Shown one piece after another: positions 1-6,347 of a stretch of DNA of 7,060 bases. The stretch is from Nitrospinaceae bacterium (GTDB lineage: Bacteria; Nitrospinota; Nitrospinia; Nitrospinales; Nitrospinaceae): positions 1-7,060 of the forward strand of contig JAJDAX010000097.1 in assembly GCA_029261615.1 (NCBI GenBank). The letters run 5' to 3'. The notes beneath the pieces are model-generated. The model was not told the origin of the DNA. It was given only the letters and a program-made list of their open reading frames with translations, and searched no databases. The translations under genes and the position numbers were made by a program. How positions within the stretch are numbered: position 1 is the first letter of the stretch; each line of letters starts with the position of its first letter.

Positions 1-20
1 AAAAGAAGTGGAAGAAAACA

Positions 21-1037
21 CTATTCGGCATAATGGAACATGCGATCAACACAGGCAAGAGCGCGTTGTTGGACATCGGGTTCCATGTTAATTATGTTTT
101 CCGGAAGCGGGTTCTCAAGTGTGCTGACAATATGAGTCAGACAATTCGATTTCATGTATCGACACATGGTGCAGGTGCCGACGAAATTTTTTTCTGGATA
201 CTCCGTCTGTAAAATTCCGGTTAGCCCGCACTCGGTCAAAAGAAAAAACGAATCACTCTCCGACTGTCGCACATGCTCCAGCATTCCGGTAGTGCTGCCA
301 ACGTAATCCGCTTTTCCCACCACGGGTGGAGTGCATTCCGGGTGCACCAAAATTTCCACGCCTTCATTATTCTGTCGGATGAAGTCAATCGACCCTGGCT
401 CATACTCTTCATGTACATAACAGGTGCCGTCGTAATAATCAATCTGCTTGGCCGAGCCTTTTCCTTTTAGATAATCGATGACATTTTGCGCCATCAACTT
501 ATCCGGCAGAAAATAAATTTTATCGTTTTCGATGGCCTCGATAATTTTATAGACGTTGGATGAGGTCACACATACGTCGCACTCGGCCTTAACATCTGCG
601 GTGGTGTTGATGTAGCAGACGAAGGTGTGATCGGGAAACTCGCGCCGCAGATTTTTAACGATGCCTGCGTTGATGCTGTCAGCAAGCGAGCAACCACCGT
701 TGGGGTTGGGGTCCAGTACAGTTTTTTCGGGATTGAGAATCTTGGCCGTCTCCGCCATGAAGCGGACCGCAACGAACACGATTACATCCGCATCCGATTC
801 CAGCGCTTTCTTCGAGAGGCCGTATGAGTCGCCAGTGTAATCGGCAACGCTGAACAGCACTTCCGGGGCGACATAATTGTGCGCCAGGATGATCGCATTT
901 TTTTCCTGTTTCAGGCGTTCAATTTTTTCGATGTAAGGAAGCATGCGGGCGCAATGCTCCTCTGTGAACTCACAAAGAGGGCTGCCGACACGGTAATGTC
1001 GTAGTTTTTCATATAGGGATTGTGCTGTGATGGTCAT
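21..1037 (-). CDS. nadA: Quinolinate synthase NadA (4Fe-4S enzyme)
   Basis: A 338-residue quinolinate synthase, which condenses iminoaspartate from NadB with dihydroxyacetone phosphate to make quinolinate in de novo NAD synthesis. Seen: ILAHNYVAPEV (50-60), VFVAVRFMAETAKIL (87-101), GGCSLAD (114-120), YINTTADVKAECDVCVTSSN (142-161), GTCYVHE (204-210), HPEC (231-235 region), GSTTGM (247-252) and GTCTMCRYMKSN (287-298). The three cluster ligands are inferred to be C116, C206 and C292, by alignment with the CSLAD, C-x-VHE and C-x-x-M(K) positions of known NadA. The start is 3 bp after the HIT stop without a clear Shine-Dalgarno sequence, suggesting translational coupling. Length and motifs are complete; neither nadB nor nadC is in the window. 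It has no evident functional link to the proteasome genes. Confidence 0.97.
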   Translation of the reverse strand: MTITAQSLYEKLRHYRVGSPLCEFTEEHCARMLPYIEKIERLKQEKNAIILAHNYVAPEVLFSVADYTGDSYGLSKKALESDADVIVFVAVRFMAETAKILNPEKTVLDPNPNGGCSLADSINAGIVKNLRREFPDHTFVCYINTTADVKAECDVCVTSSNVYKIIEAIENDKIYFLPDKLMAQNVIDYLKGKGSAKQIDYYDGTCYVHEEYEPGSIDFIRQNNEGVEILVHPECTPPVVGKADYVGSTTGMLEHVRQSESDSFFLLTECGLTGILQTEYPEKNFVGTCTMCRYMKSNCLTHIVSTLENPLPENIINMEPDVQQRALACVDRMFHYAE

Positions 1038-1040
1038 GAT

Positions 1041-1385
1041 TTAACCGGGAGGCCATTGCATGGCCCGTCCCGCCATTAAATGAAAATGTATATGAAACAC
1101 GGATTGTCCGGCTCCGGCACCGCAATTGACCACGACCCGGAAGCCCGACTTGTCGAAACCGTTTTCACGGGCAAGTTGTCCCGCCACTTCGTAGACCCGG
1201 CTCATCGCCGTCCGGTCTTGCTCTTCCAGTTCCAGCAGAGTCGGGATGTGACGCTTTGGAATGATGAGCAGATGAGTCGGTGCCTGTGGATTGACGTCTT
1301 TGATGACGAACAAATCCTCGTCCTCATAGACCTTTTCCGATGGGATTTCACCCGAATCAATTTTACAGAAGATGCAGTCCGTCAT
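1041..1385 (-). CDS. HIT-family (HINT-like) nucleotide-binding hydrolase
   Basis: A 114-residue histidine-triad protein, the usual length for bacterial HINT/HinT homologues, which hydrolyse purine nucleoside phosphoramidates and related AMP conjugates in the cytosol. Seen: N-terminal DCIFCKI (3-9) with the C4/C7 pair common in this group; LLIIPKRH (39-46); NCGAGAGQSVFHIHFHLMAGR (in the 87-107 range) with the H-x-H-x-H triad at H98, H100 and H102, H100 being the expected nucleophile. The protein stops soon after the triad in MQWPPG, as HINT proteins typically do. No good Shine-Dalgarno site precedes the start. It is separated from pafA by about 275 bp including a terminator and from nadA by only 3 bp, so it is most likely the first gene of a HIT-nadA transcript. 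The physiological substrate is unknown. Confidence 0.93.
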   Translation of the reverse strand: MTDCIFCKIDSGEIPSEKVYEDEDLFVIKDVNPQAPTHLLIIPKRHIPTLLELEEQDRTAMSRVYEVAGQLARENGFDKSGFRVVVNCGAGAGQSVFHIHFHLMAGRAMQWPPG

Positions 1386-1434
1386 ATCGATTGCCGTGCA
1401 GAAGTTTTTAAATAGAGTTTACGAAAAATGTTAT

Positions 1435-1447
1435 TTGCCATTGGCAA
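1435..1447. promoter_or_regulatory. Perfect palindrome upstream of the HIT gene, possible operator
   Basis: TTGCCA-T-TGGCAA is a perfect 6-1-6 inverted repeat located 49 bp before the HIT start, in the stretch where the promoter of the HIT-nadA pair should lie. The surrounding sequence is AT-rich, but I cannot place convincing -35 and -10 boxes. No known regulator is assigned. Confidence 0.3.
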
Positions 1448-1573
1448 GGTTCTTCTTGGATGCAAGTTGTATTCAAACCCCTTGGTCTTGCTTTCCTCCT
1501 GGTTTTAAAGATATCTTCGCAGTAACCCAAAAATAAAAAGCCCAAGGTGAGGTTCTTCACTTTGTTAAGAAAG

Positions 1574-1597
1574 AAAAAATGGCACTTAATGCCACCC
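1574..1597 (-). terminator. Probable rho-independent terminator of the proteasome operon
   Basis: The minus strand reads TGGCA-TTAAG-TGCCA followed directly by six T (1579-1574) and a further T/C-rich run. The 5-bp stem (1594-1590 with 1584-1580) can be lengthened by three G-U pairs between GGG (1597-1595) and the first T residues. It lies about 65 nt after the pafA stop, ahead of the HIT gene. The stem is short, so efficiency may be moderate. Confidence 0.6.
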
Positions 1598-1613
1598 TGA
1601 GCCTGTCGAAGGG
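1595..1613. repeat. Short interspersed-type repeat element (CCCTGAGCCTGTCGAAGGG)
   Basis: The 19 bases CCCTGAGCCTGTCGAAGGG have outer inverted ends CCCT/AGGG when read on the minus strand. I recognise this word from intergenic regions of many unrelated bacterial genomes, where it yields spurious peptides like LRQAQG. Only one copy is present here, so repeat status rests on recall and not on this window. It abuts the 5' stem of the terminator downstream of pafA. Confidence 0.5.
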
Positions 1614-1635
1614 GAACCACCTAATGTTTTCACGT

Positions 1636-1657
1636 CAGCCCTCCGCAAAGAGCGCTG
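1636..1657 (-). other. Small hairpin just after the pafA stop
   Basis: On the minus strand CAGC (1657-1654) can pair with GCTG (1639-1636) and CTC (1652-1650) with GAG (1643-1641), separated by one G-G mismatch, with a 6-nt loop. No T-run follows, so it is not itself an intrinsic terminator. It could protect the 3' end of the operon transcript or be chance. Confidence 0.3.
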
Positions 1658-1660
1658 GCA

Positions 1661-3118
1661 TTATCGAAAAAAGGAATCGCGATCGTAGGGTTGCTGCAGG
1701 TCGAGGTTTTTCAGGTAATCGCGTATTTCCTTTTTGTACGAAATAAACGGGTCCAGCATTAGAAAGGGTTCTTCCTTGTTCAGCCTGAATCCAATCCAGT
1801 CGATCAGGTAGCCTGTTTGGCTTTGCGCAAGTTTTTTGACCAGTTCACCACGACCATCGGCTCGGGTGCCTTTCGGTGCTGTGCCTTTGGCATGTTCAAC
1901 CGCAGAATCCGTTGTCCGCCGCCAGGCGTCACCTGTTTCTTCCAACCCCCAGTATAAACCTTTTTGACGATTGAGATTATGGTATTCGAGGTCAAGACTC
2001 TTGACCCACGGGTCCTGCCAGGATAAATCCTGCGCTTTCATGAACTCTGTCAGCATCCAGTATTTACTAGCCCAGTCGACCCTGCCCAGCAATGCCTCCG
2101 GTCCTTTCGGGATATCGGTCAGCACTGATTCCCAGGCCTCGATGACCCAATCCGTATCAGCCGAGCTTCCAGTGAGATGCTCCCTGGCGGAGTTCACCAT
2201 TTCCCACTGCAACTCAAGAGCGGTGGAGCGTTTGCCATCGCGAAGAGTAATTTCCCATTTGAAATCCGGGTCACGCGAGATATCGCGCATCGTGGAAACC
2301 GAGTCGGCAAGGATCCAGTCCGGATTCGCAACACCCAGTTCGATCAGTTCCATCAGCACCGCCGTCGATCCCATTTTCAGGGCCGTGGCGAATTCGCTCA
2401 TGTTGGAATCACCCACGAGTAAGTGAATGCGGCGGTATTTGCTCGGATCAGCCAGAGGTTCGTCGCGCGTGTTGACAATAGCGCGGTTGTACTGGACCCA
2501 GCGGTAAAATTCGTTCGGAATATGATCGGCGCGCTGGGAAATCTGGAAGTCGACTTCTTCCTGTTCTTTCTGTTGGTGGTTCACCTCGTCCCAGTCTCGG
2601 AATGGCTGGGGATTGCATGCACCGGTCCGCCCGGCCCCGGCATAAATTTGCCGTGTGACCAGGAAAGATGCCAGTATGCGAAGATTTTCGCGGTTATCGA
2701 ATTGAAATGCGCGACTGACCAGATAATTTTCATGGCAGCCGAAGGTTGCGTTGGTTTCGAGATCCACGTTGTTTTTAATAATGGAAACCTGATCACCCCA
2801 ACCCATTTCTTCGACGGCATCCTGAACGATCATGTCGCCTGCACGGTCGTAGGTGACAAGGTCAATCAGGTTGGAGCATTCCGGCGAAGCGTATTCGAGG
2901 TGTCCCATATCGAGGTAGACCCGGCCACCGTTGATCATGAACCCGCCATTACCTGGTGGCTCGTCGTTGGCTCGATAATGCAGATCAAGCACGCCGGTTT
3001 TATTTTCAAAGATATGGTTTTTGACACGAACCGCAACATCGACAGAGCCGTATTTAAAATCCTCACCTTTAATCAAAAGACCGTATTCGGTTTCGATTCC
3101 GTAAATCCGTTTTTTCAT
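1661..3118 (-). CDS. pafA: PafA-type modifier-protein ligase (Pup ligase superfamily)
   Basis: A 485-residue paralogue of Dop, predicted to phosphorylate the C-terminal Glu of the modifier with ATP and join it to target lysines. Seen: GIETEYG (7-13) with metal-binding E9; NGGRVYLDMGHLEYASPEC (63-81), with D70 aligning to the catalytic Asp of PafA; KNNVD (115-119), CHENYL (128-133), NTRDEP (216-221), GDSNMSE (236-242), and LDLEYHNLNRQKGLYW (375-390). It lacks the WDY...D.RGF Dop loop, and it sits last in the operon after prcA, as pafA does in Actinobacteria. These two points support ligase rather than depupylase. Oddities: GHLEY where PafA normally has SHPEY, a DEPPGNGG loop (52-59), and an extra polar insertion at about 167-190. 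A second Dop-like activity cannot be excluded from sequence alone. The start overlaps the prcA stop and lacks a Shine-Dalgarno site. Confidence 0.88.
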   Translation of the reverse strand: MKKRIYGIETEYGLLIKGEDFKYGSVDVAVRVKNHIFENKTGVLDLHYRANDEPPGNGGFMINGGRVYLDMGHLEYASPECSNLIDLVTYDRAGDMIVQDAVEEMGWGDQVSIIKNNVDLETNATFGCHENYLVSRAFQFDNRENLRILASFLVTRQIYAGAGRTGACNPQPFRDWDEVNHQQKEQEEVDFQISQRADHIPNEFYRWVQYNRAIVNTRDEPLADPSKYRRIHLLVGDSNMSEFATALKMGSTAVLMELIELGVANPDWILADSVSTMRDISRDPDFKWEITLRDGKRSTALELQWEMVNSAREHLTGSSADTDWVIEAWESVLTDIPKGPEALLGRVDWASKYWMLTEFMKAQDLSWQDPWVKSLDLEYHNLNRQKGLYWGLEETGDAWRRTTDSAVEHAKGTAPKGTRADGRGELVKKLAQSQTGYLIDWIGFRLNKEEPFLMLDPFISYKKEIRDYLKNLDLQQPYDRDSFFR

Positions 3119-3858
3119 GAAAGACAGGCCGATTTTAACTTTTCAATTTCATCAGGAGAGAGTGCACGGTACAAGGCTTTTCGTTGAGTCGCCGTGGAGA
3201 GGACGGCCGCTTCCAACGTCCATTTATCGAACGCCTCCTTTAAAGTGGGCGCGGGATCATCAGATTCCTCGTCGACAATGTCCTGTTTGGCTTCCTCCCA
3301 GATACGACAGACTTTCAAGAGTGCGTCGTCCAGTGAGAGGGAAGCAAAGTCGGTGGCTTCGATTTTCTCTTCCAACGCGTCGGATAATTTAGAGTCTCCG
3401 GCAATCACGGCGCCTTTTTTGAATGTTTCCCAATGGCCGTCATAATTGATCCGGAAAAACAAGGCACGGTTGTTGAAATCAATTTCCATCAGCAACAGTT
3501 GGATCAGGTAAGGAGCACGCACCACTTCTTCGAAATTCTGTTTGAGGGCTGGGGCGATTCCGAATTGCAGGAGACGGGCGATGGTCACGTCTTTATCTGA
3601 ACGATTGAAACCTTCCAGGTGTGCCATGTCGAGGAGGGTCATGCGCAGGCGTTCGACATCGGCCGGGTGGCCGAGGCCACCGAGGGCGATGCGGTCGTAG
3701 AGTTCAAAAATTTTTCCCGGTTGAGAGGAAAAGCCCATCATGACGGTGCCGTCTTTATAAGGCACTGCTATTACAGGCTGACCTTTCTTCAGTTTTTCCT
3801 GAACGTAACTGTGCCGGGTCGAAATGGCTTCCAGCCAGCGAAATGGTTCGTCAAACAT
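3115..3858 (-). CDS. prcA: 20S proteasome alpha subunit PrcA
   Basis: A 247-residue alpha subunit, close in length to mycobacterial PrcA. Alpha rings cap the barrel, gate substrate entry and dock the ATPase. Seen: N-terminal segment PFRWLEAISTRHSYVQEKL (5-23), fitting the H0 helix; the first strands VIAVPYKDGTVMMGF (29-43); and FELYDRIALGGLGHPAD (51-67), the conserved ELYDRI...G signature of bacterial alpha subunits. There is no N-terminal Thr or propeptide boundary, as expected for the non-catalytic subunit. The C-terminal part has an acidic stretch (DIVDEESDD, 193-201) followed by a helical, basic tail. A weak AAGAG lies 6 nt before the start, 13 bp after the prcB stop. The stop overlaps the pafA start (ATGA). 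Sequence divergence is higher than for PrcB, but the signature and position make the call firm. Confidence 0.93.
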   Translation of the reverse strand: MFDEPFRWLEAISTRHSYVQEKLKKGQPVIAVPYKDGTVMMGFSSQPGKIFELYDRIALGGLGHPADVERLRMTLLDMAHLEGFNRSDKDVTIARLLQFGIAPALKQNFEEVVRAPYLIQLLLMEIDFNNRALFFRINYDGHWETFKKGAVIAGDSKLSDALEEKIEATDFASLSLDDALLKVCRIWEEAKQDIVDEESDDPAPTLKEAFDKWTLEAAVLSTATQRKALYRALSPDEIEKLKSACLS

Positions 3859-3871
3859 GGTTGTCTCTTAT

Positions 3872-4669
3872 TTAAGTGCGCTGAATGGCCTGCTGGAAAA
3901 GCGACGCCACTTCTTCATCAGGAAGGAAGTGATAACCCTTGGCCGTAATACAGGCGATGATGGGAAAAATATTGTCATCCGGTCGGGCTTGCCCGGTGGC
4001 GGAATCAAACCGACCTGCTGTTTGCAACAGGCGGATAGCCAGTAAAGATGCTTCTTCTTTGGAACGCTGGTTAAGCAGTTTTTGCCCCCACAGGTCTTCG
4101 TGCTCCAGAACACCCCGGATGACAGGGGAACCCGACCCGGTTGCGGTGTGGGTTCTGATTTCAAACTGCGCCCCGAGGAGATCGTAAAAATAAATCATCG
4201 GAGCTTCTGTTTTCAAATTGTAGGTCGCGAAGATGGGGCTCACTGCGCCGACACCTTGCAGGGCCAGCCCCATGTTGTCTTTGAGCAGACGCGACAAGGC
4301 GCGGACTTTGCCTTCAGTAGAAAGCGACTGCAACTGGGACCGCCTGTAGTACTCGAAGTTGTGAGAGAGAACGCGGGCCATTTCAAACGCAGTTGCCGGA
4401 ACCCCTGCGATTGCCATCAGCGAATAGTCGTCGATGGGGATCACCTTATCGCAACGCTCGTACATGATGGCATTGCCAGCCGTGGCCCGGCGATCACCAG
4501 CAATCAACACACCATCTTTGTAGTGAAAAGCGAGAACCGTTGTGCCGTGGGTAAGGCTGGCCTTGTCGATTTCCGGCATGCCGGAGGCATCCGGCCAGGC
4601 GTAGCCTGAGCGGCTGAGGAGATCGATAAAATCGCCCTGTTGCTGATTGTCTAAATCCAAAGCGCTCAT
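3872..4669 (-). CDS. prcB: 20S proteasome beta subunit PrcB
   Basis: A 265-residue beta subunit carrying the protease active sites of the 20S barrel. Seen: LTHG/TTVLAF at 39-48, where cleavage after G42 would expose Thr43 as the N-terminal nucleophile (mature Thr1), leaving a 42-residue propeptide. Counting from Thr43, D59 in GDRR is the Asp17 equivalent and K75 in CDKV is the Lys33 equivalent, completing the catalytic set; GSGS at 178-181 matches the conserved Ser region. By family knowledge the propeptide is removed autocatalytically during assembly of two beta rings between two alpha rings. The start overlaps the modifier stop by ATGA and has no clear Shine-Dalgarno sequence. HslV, the other bacterial Thr protease of this fold, is shorter, lacks this propeptide and travels with hslU, so it is excluded. 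Confidence 0.96.
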   Translation of the reverse strand: MSALDLDNQQQGDFIDLLSRSGYAWPDASGMPEIDKASLTHGTTVLAFHYKDGVLIAGDRRATAGNAIMYERCDKVIPIDDYSLMAIAGVPATAFEMARVLSHNFEYYRRSQLQSLSTEGKVRALSRLLKDNMGLALQGVGAVSPIFATYNLKTEAPMIYFYDLLGAQFEIRTHTATGSGSPVIRGVLEHEDLWGQKLLNQRSKEEASLLAIRLLQTAGRFDSATGQARPDDNIFPIIACITAKGYHFLPDEEVASLFQQAIQRT

Positions 4670-4857
4670 TGACCCGTTCGCTGCTTGTATTTTTCAGATT
4701 GCTTCGGGTCAACCTTCTTCATTCGCTTGAGAAGATCATCCCGACCGGGGCGGGAAACATCTGGACGGCTAGGCCCGGCATCCTTGTGGTCCGGTGCGGG
4801 ATCTTTTTTTTCTTCCCGGCGCAGCGGATCATTCATTTCAATAGGCTGTATGGTCAT
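4666..4857 (-). CDS. ubact: UBact-type Pup-like protein modifier
   Basis: A 63-residue, strongly hydrophilic, probably disordered protein that serves as the degradation tag. Seen: Pro/Asp/Lys/Arg-rich N-terminal half with no Cys or Trp, a likely helical stretch DDLLKRMKKVD (40-50), and the C-terminus KYKQRTGQ (56-63). Aligned with mycobacterial Pup (AYVQKGGQ), Y57, Q59, the following basic residue, G62 and Q63 are kept, but the di-glycine becomes Thr-Gly. That RTG(Q/E) type end is the hallmark of UBact from Gram-negative phyla. The encoded last residue is Gln (CAA), so Dop must deamidate it before PafA can attach it to target lysines. It contains nine lysines, possible self-modification sites. 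The start at 4857 is chosen because it has AAGGAG 8 nt upstream and an ATGA overlap with dop; the in-frame ATG at codon 8 has no such site. Its stop overlaps the prcB start. Confidence 0.93.
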   Translation of the reverse strand: MTIQPIEMNDPLRREEKKDPAPDHKDAGPSRPDVSRPGRDDLLKRMKKVDPKQSEKYKQRTGQ

Positions 4858-6347
4858 GCGAACTGCTCCTTGCTTGATTGCAGTTTAAGTTCCACGTCAT
4901 TCTGCGTGATGATGTCCGTCAAGTCCAGCACATCTCCGTCGTTAAACTCAACGCCGGTCCAGTGAACTTTACGTATTCTGTCTTTATATAATTGTACCAT
5001 TTGTCCACGAATTGCGGCACGGGTATCCTTTGGGGGGCATTGGATGGCATTTTCGACCCGATCCCGGGGAATCAGATTGACGATCCCTTCCTGAGATTGC
5101 AACGCCGTGTACAGGCCGCGCTCCGGGTTCAGGTTGTGGTATTCGAGGTCCAGACTTTGTAAAACCGGGTCGTCCCACTCCATATTTTCGGATTCCATAA
5201 AATCCCGGTACAGGCTGCGCTTGATGGCCCAGTCGATGCGGTCATCCAGTTGATCTGAGTCCTTGTCGAGGTCATCCAGAGTGCGGCCCCATTCCCGCAC
5301 AACCCAGTCGTATTCTACCTTTTCGTTTTCTTCATCCGATGGAGGGTGTTGTGCAACCTGCTCGAGGTAGGCGCGCTGGATCTCGAGCGGCGTGATGGTG
5401 CCGGACTGTTTTTGATTGAGCAACGTTTTTCCCGAAAGATCGCGCGACACGGTCCGGCAGTCCTTCACCGGATCAGCAAGCTCTGGAAAGGAAGTCAGTT
5501 TTTCTTCCCCGATCAATCGCAACACTTGCCGCGTGGTGCCAACTTTAAGGGCAGTCGCGTAAGACGACATGTTGGCATCCCCCAGGATTAAATGCAGTCG
5601 GCGGTATTGAGATGAATCGGCGTGTGGCTCGTCGCGCGTGTTGATGATGGGCCGTTTGGTCATGGTTTCGATGTTCATGATCGCTTCCATGAAATCGGAA
5701 CGCTGGGCGAGTTGTAACCCGATGAAACCGTCAGGGTGATCGCCTTCCACACCCACTTTGCCTGCACCGGCGTAAAGTTGCCGGGTCACCAGAAATGCCA
5801 GCAAGGCATTGCTCCAGGTTTCGAAGGGAAGGTGTCGTTGAATCAGGTAGTTATCATGTGTGCCGTAACTGTGGCCACTGTAGTCGGTGTTGTTTTTGAA
5901 CAACTGCAACCCGTCCGTCCCGATCTCTTCATTGCGCAGGCGCACGCATTCACGCACGATGTCTTCGCCCGCCATGTCATGTGCGACCAGGTCAAACAAG
6001 TTGGCACATTCTGGTGTGCCGTACTCGGGATGGGTGTGGTCGTTGTAGAAGCGCGCGCCGTTGGTCAACACCCGGTCGCTTTTCATGTCGAGGTAGGAGT
6101 AGGGCCGCTTGCGGTCTTCCTCGCAAAACTCATCTTCTTCTTCGTCCTGCGCCAGACGGTTTACTGTAAAACCGCGCATGTCGAGATGCGTGCGTTCTTT
6201 GCGATAGTCCCACTTTTGGAAAACGCTGGGATGCTGGCAGATGCGCAGCAATTCCATCGACTCCTCGACCGGATCGGATGTTTCGAGATCTTCGCGGATA
6301 ATGCCGTACTCGGTTTCAATGCCAAGCAGGGGGACTTGCCGGCTCAT
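4854..6347 (-). CDS. dop: Dop: modifier deamidase / depupylase (Pup ligase superfamily)
   Basis: A 497-residue member of the PafA/Dop (glutamine-synthetase-like) superfamily. Dop converts the C-terminal Gln of the modifier to Glu so the ligase can use it, and it hydrolyses the isopeptide bond on tagged proteins. Seen: N-terminal nucleotide/metal motif GIETEYG (9-15); the Dop-specific region WDY (46-48) through DMRGF (56-60), an acidic stretch (68-78) and LTNGARFYNDHTHPEY (94-109), in which D103 aligns with the catalytic Asp; KNNTD (151-155), NTRDEPHAD (236-244), GDANMS (256-261), and LDLEYHNLNPERGLY (399-413). The WDY...D.RGF segment matches mycobacterial Dop and is absent from PafA, which is why I call Dop here and PafA for the paralogue downstream of prcA. 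Length is close to the 500 or so residues of known Dop. It overlaps the ATPase stop and the modifier start by ATGA at both ends. There is no clear Shine-Dalgarno sequence, so translational coupling is likely. Confidence 0.93.
   Translation of the reverse strand: MSRQVPLLGIETEYGIIREDLETSDPVEESMELLRICQHPSVFQKWDYRKERTHLDMRGFTVNRLAQDEEEDEFCEEDRKRPYSYLDMKSDRVLTNGARFYNDHTHPEYGTPECANLFDLVAHDMAGEDIVRECVRLRNEEIGTDGLQLFKNNTDYSGHSYGTHDNYLIQRHLPFETWSNALLAFLVTRQLYAGAGKVGVEGDHPDGFIGLQLAQRSDFMEAIMNIETMTKRPIINTRDEPHADSSQYRRLHLILGDANMSSYATALKVGTTRQVLRLIGEEKLTSFPELADPVKDCRTVSRDLSGKTLLNQKQSGTITPLEIQRAYLEQVAQHPPSDEENEKVEYDWVVREWGRTLDDLDKDSDQLDDRIDWAIKRSLYRDFMESENMEWDDPVLQSLDLEYHNLNPERGLYTALQSQEGIVNLIPRDRVENAIQCPPKDTRAAIRGQMVQLYKDRIRKVHWTGVEFNDGDVLDLTDIITQNDVELKLQSSKEQFA
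4866..4871 (-). promoter_or_regulatory. Strong Shine-Dalgarno site of the UBact gene
   Basis: The minus strand reads AAGGAG followed by an 8-nt spacer and the ATG of the modifier, inside the last codons of dop. It is the only canonical ribosome binding site I find among the starts in this window, and it settles the modifier start at 4857. Confidence 0.75.

Noticed and set aside
1386..1480. Possible sigma-70 promoter for HIT-nadA
   Set aside because: TTGCCA and TTGCAT could serve as -35 boxes, but no good -10 hexamer stands at 16-18 bp, so I do not annotate a promoter.
1495..1502. AGGAGG-like sequence on the minus strand in the intergenic region
   Set aside because: No ATG or GTG lies at a suitable distance; the nearest TTG is about 17 nt away and opens only a short, unrecognisable frame.
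1408..1620. Minus-strand 70-codon open frame in the pafA-HIT gap
   Set aside because: Its first residues (PLRQAQGG) come from translating the interspersed repeat, and it runs through the terminator. No ribosome binding site precedes it.
2423..3187. Long plus-strand open frame opposite pafA
   Set aside because: It is antisense to a clearly conserved gene, shows no recognisable motif, and has the Val/Phe/Ile-rich composition of a shadow frame.
3872..4669. HslV instead of PrcB
   Set aside because: A 42-residue propeptide, length 265, and adjacent prcA, dop and ATPase genes all fit a 20S beta subunit and not HslV.
4666..4836. Alternative modifier start at codon 8 (Met8)
   Set aside because: It lacks a Shine-Dalgarno sequence and the ATGA overlap, both of which support the upstream start.
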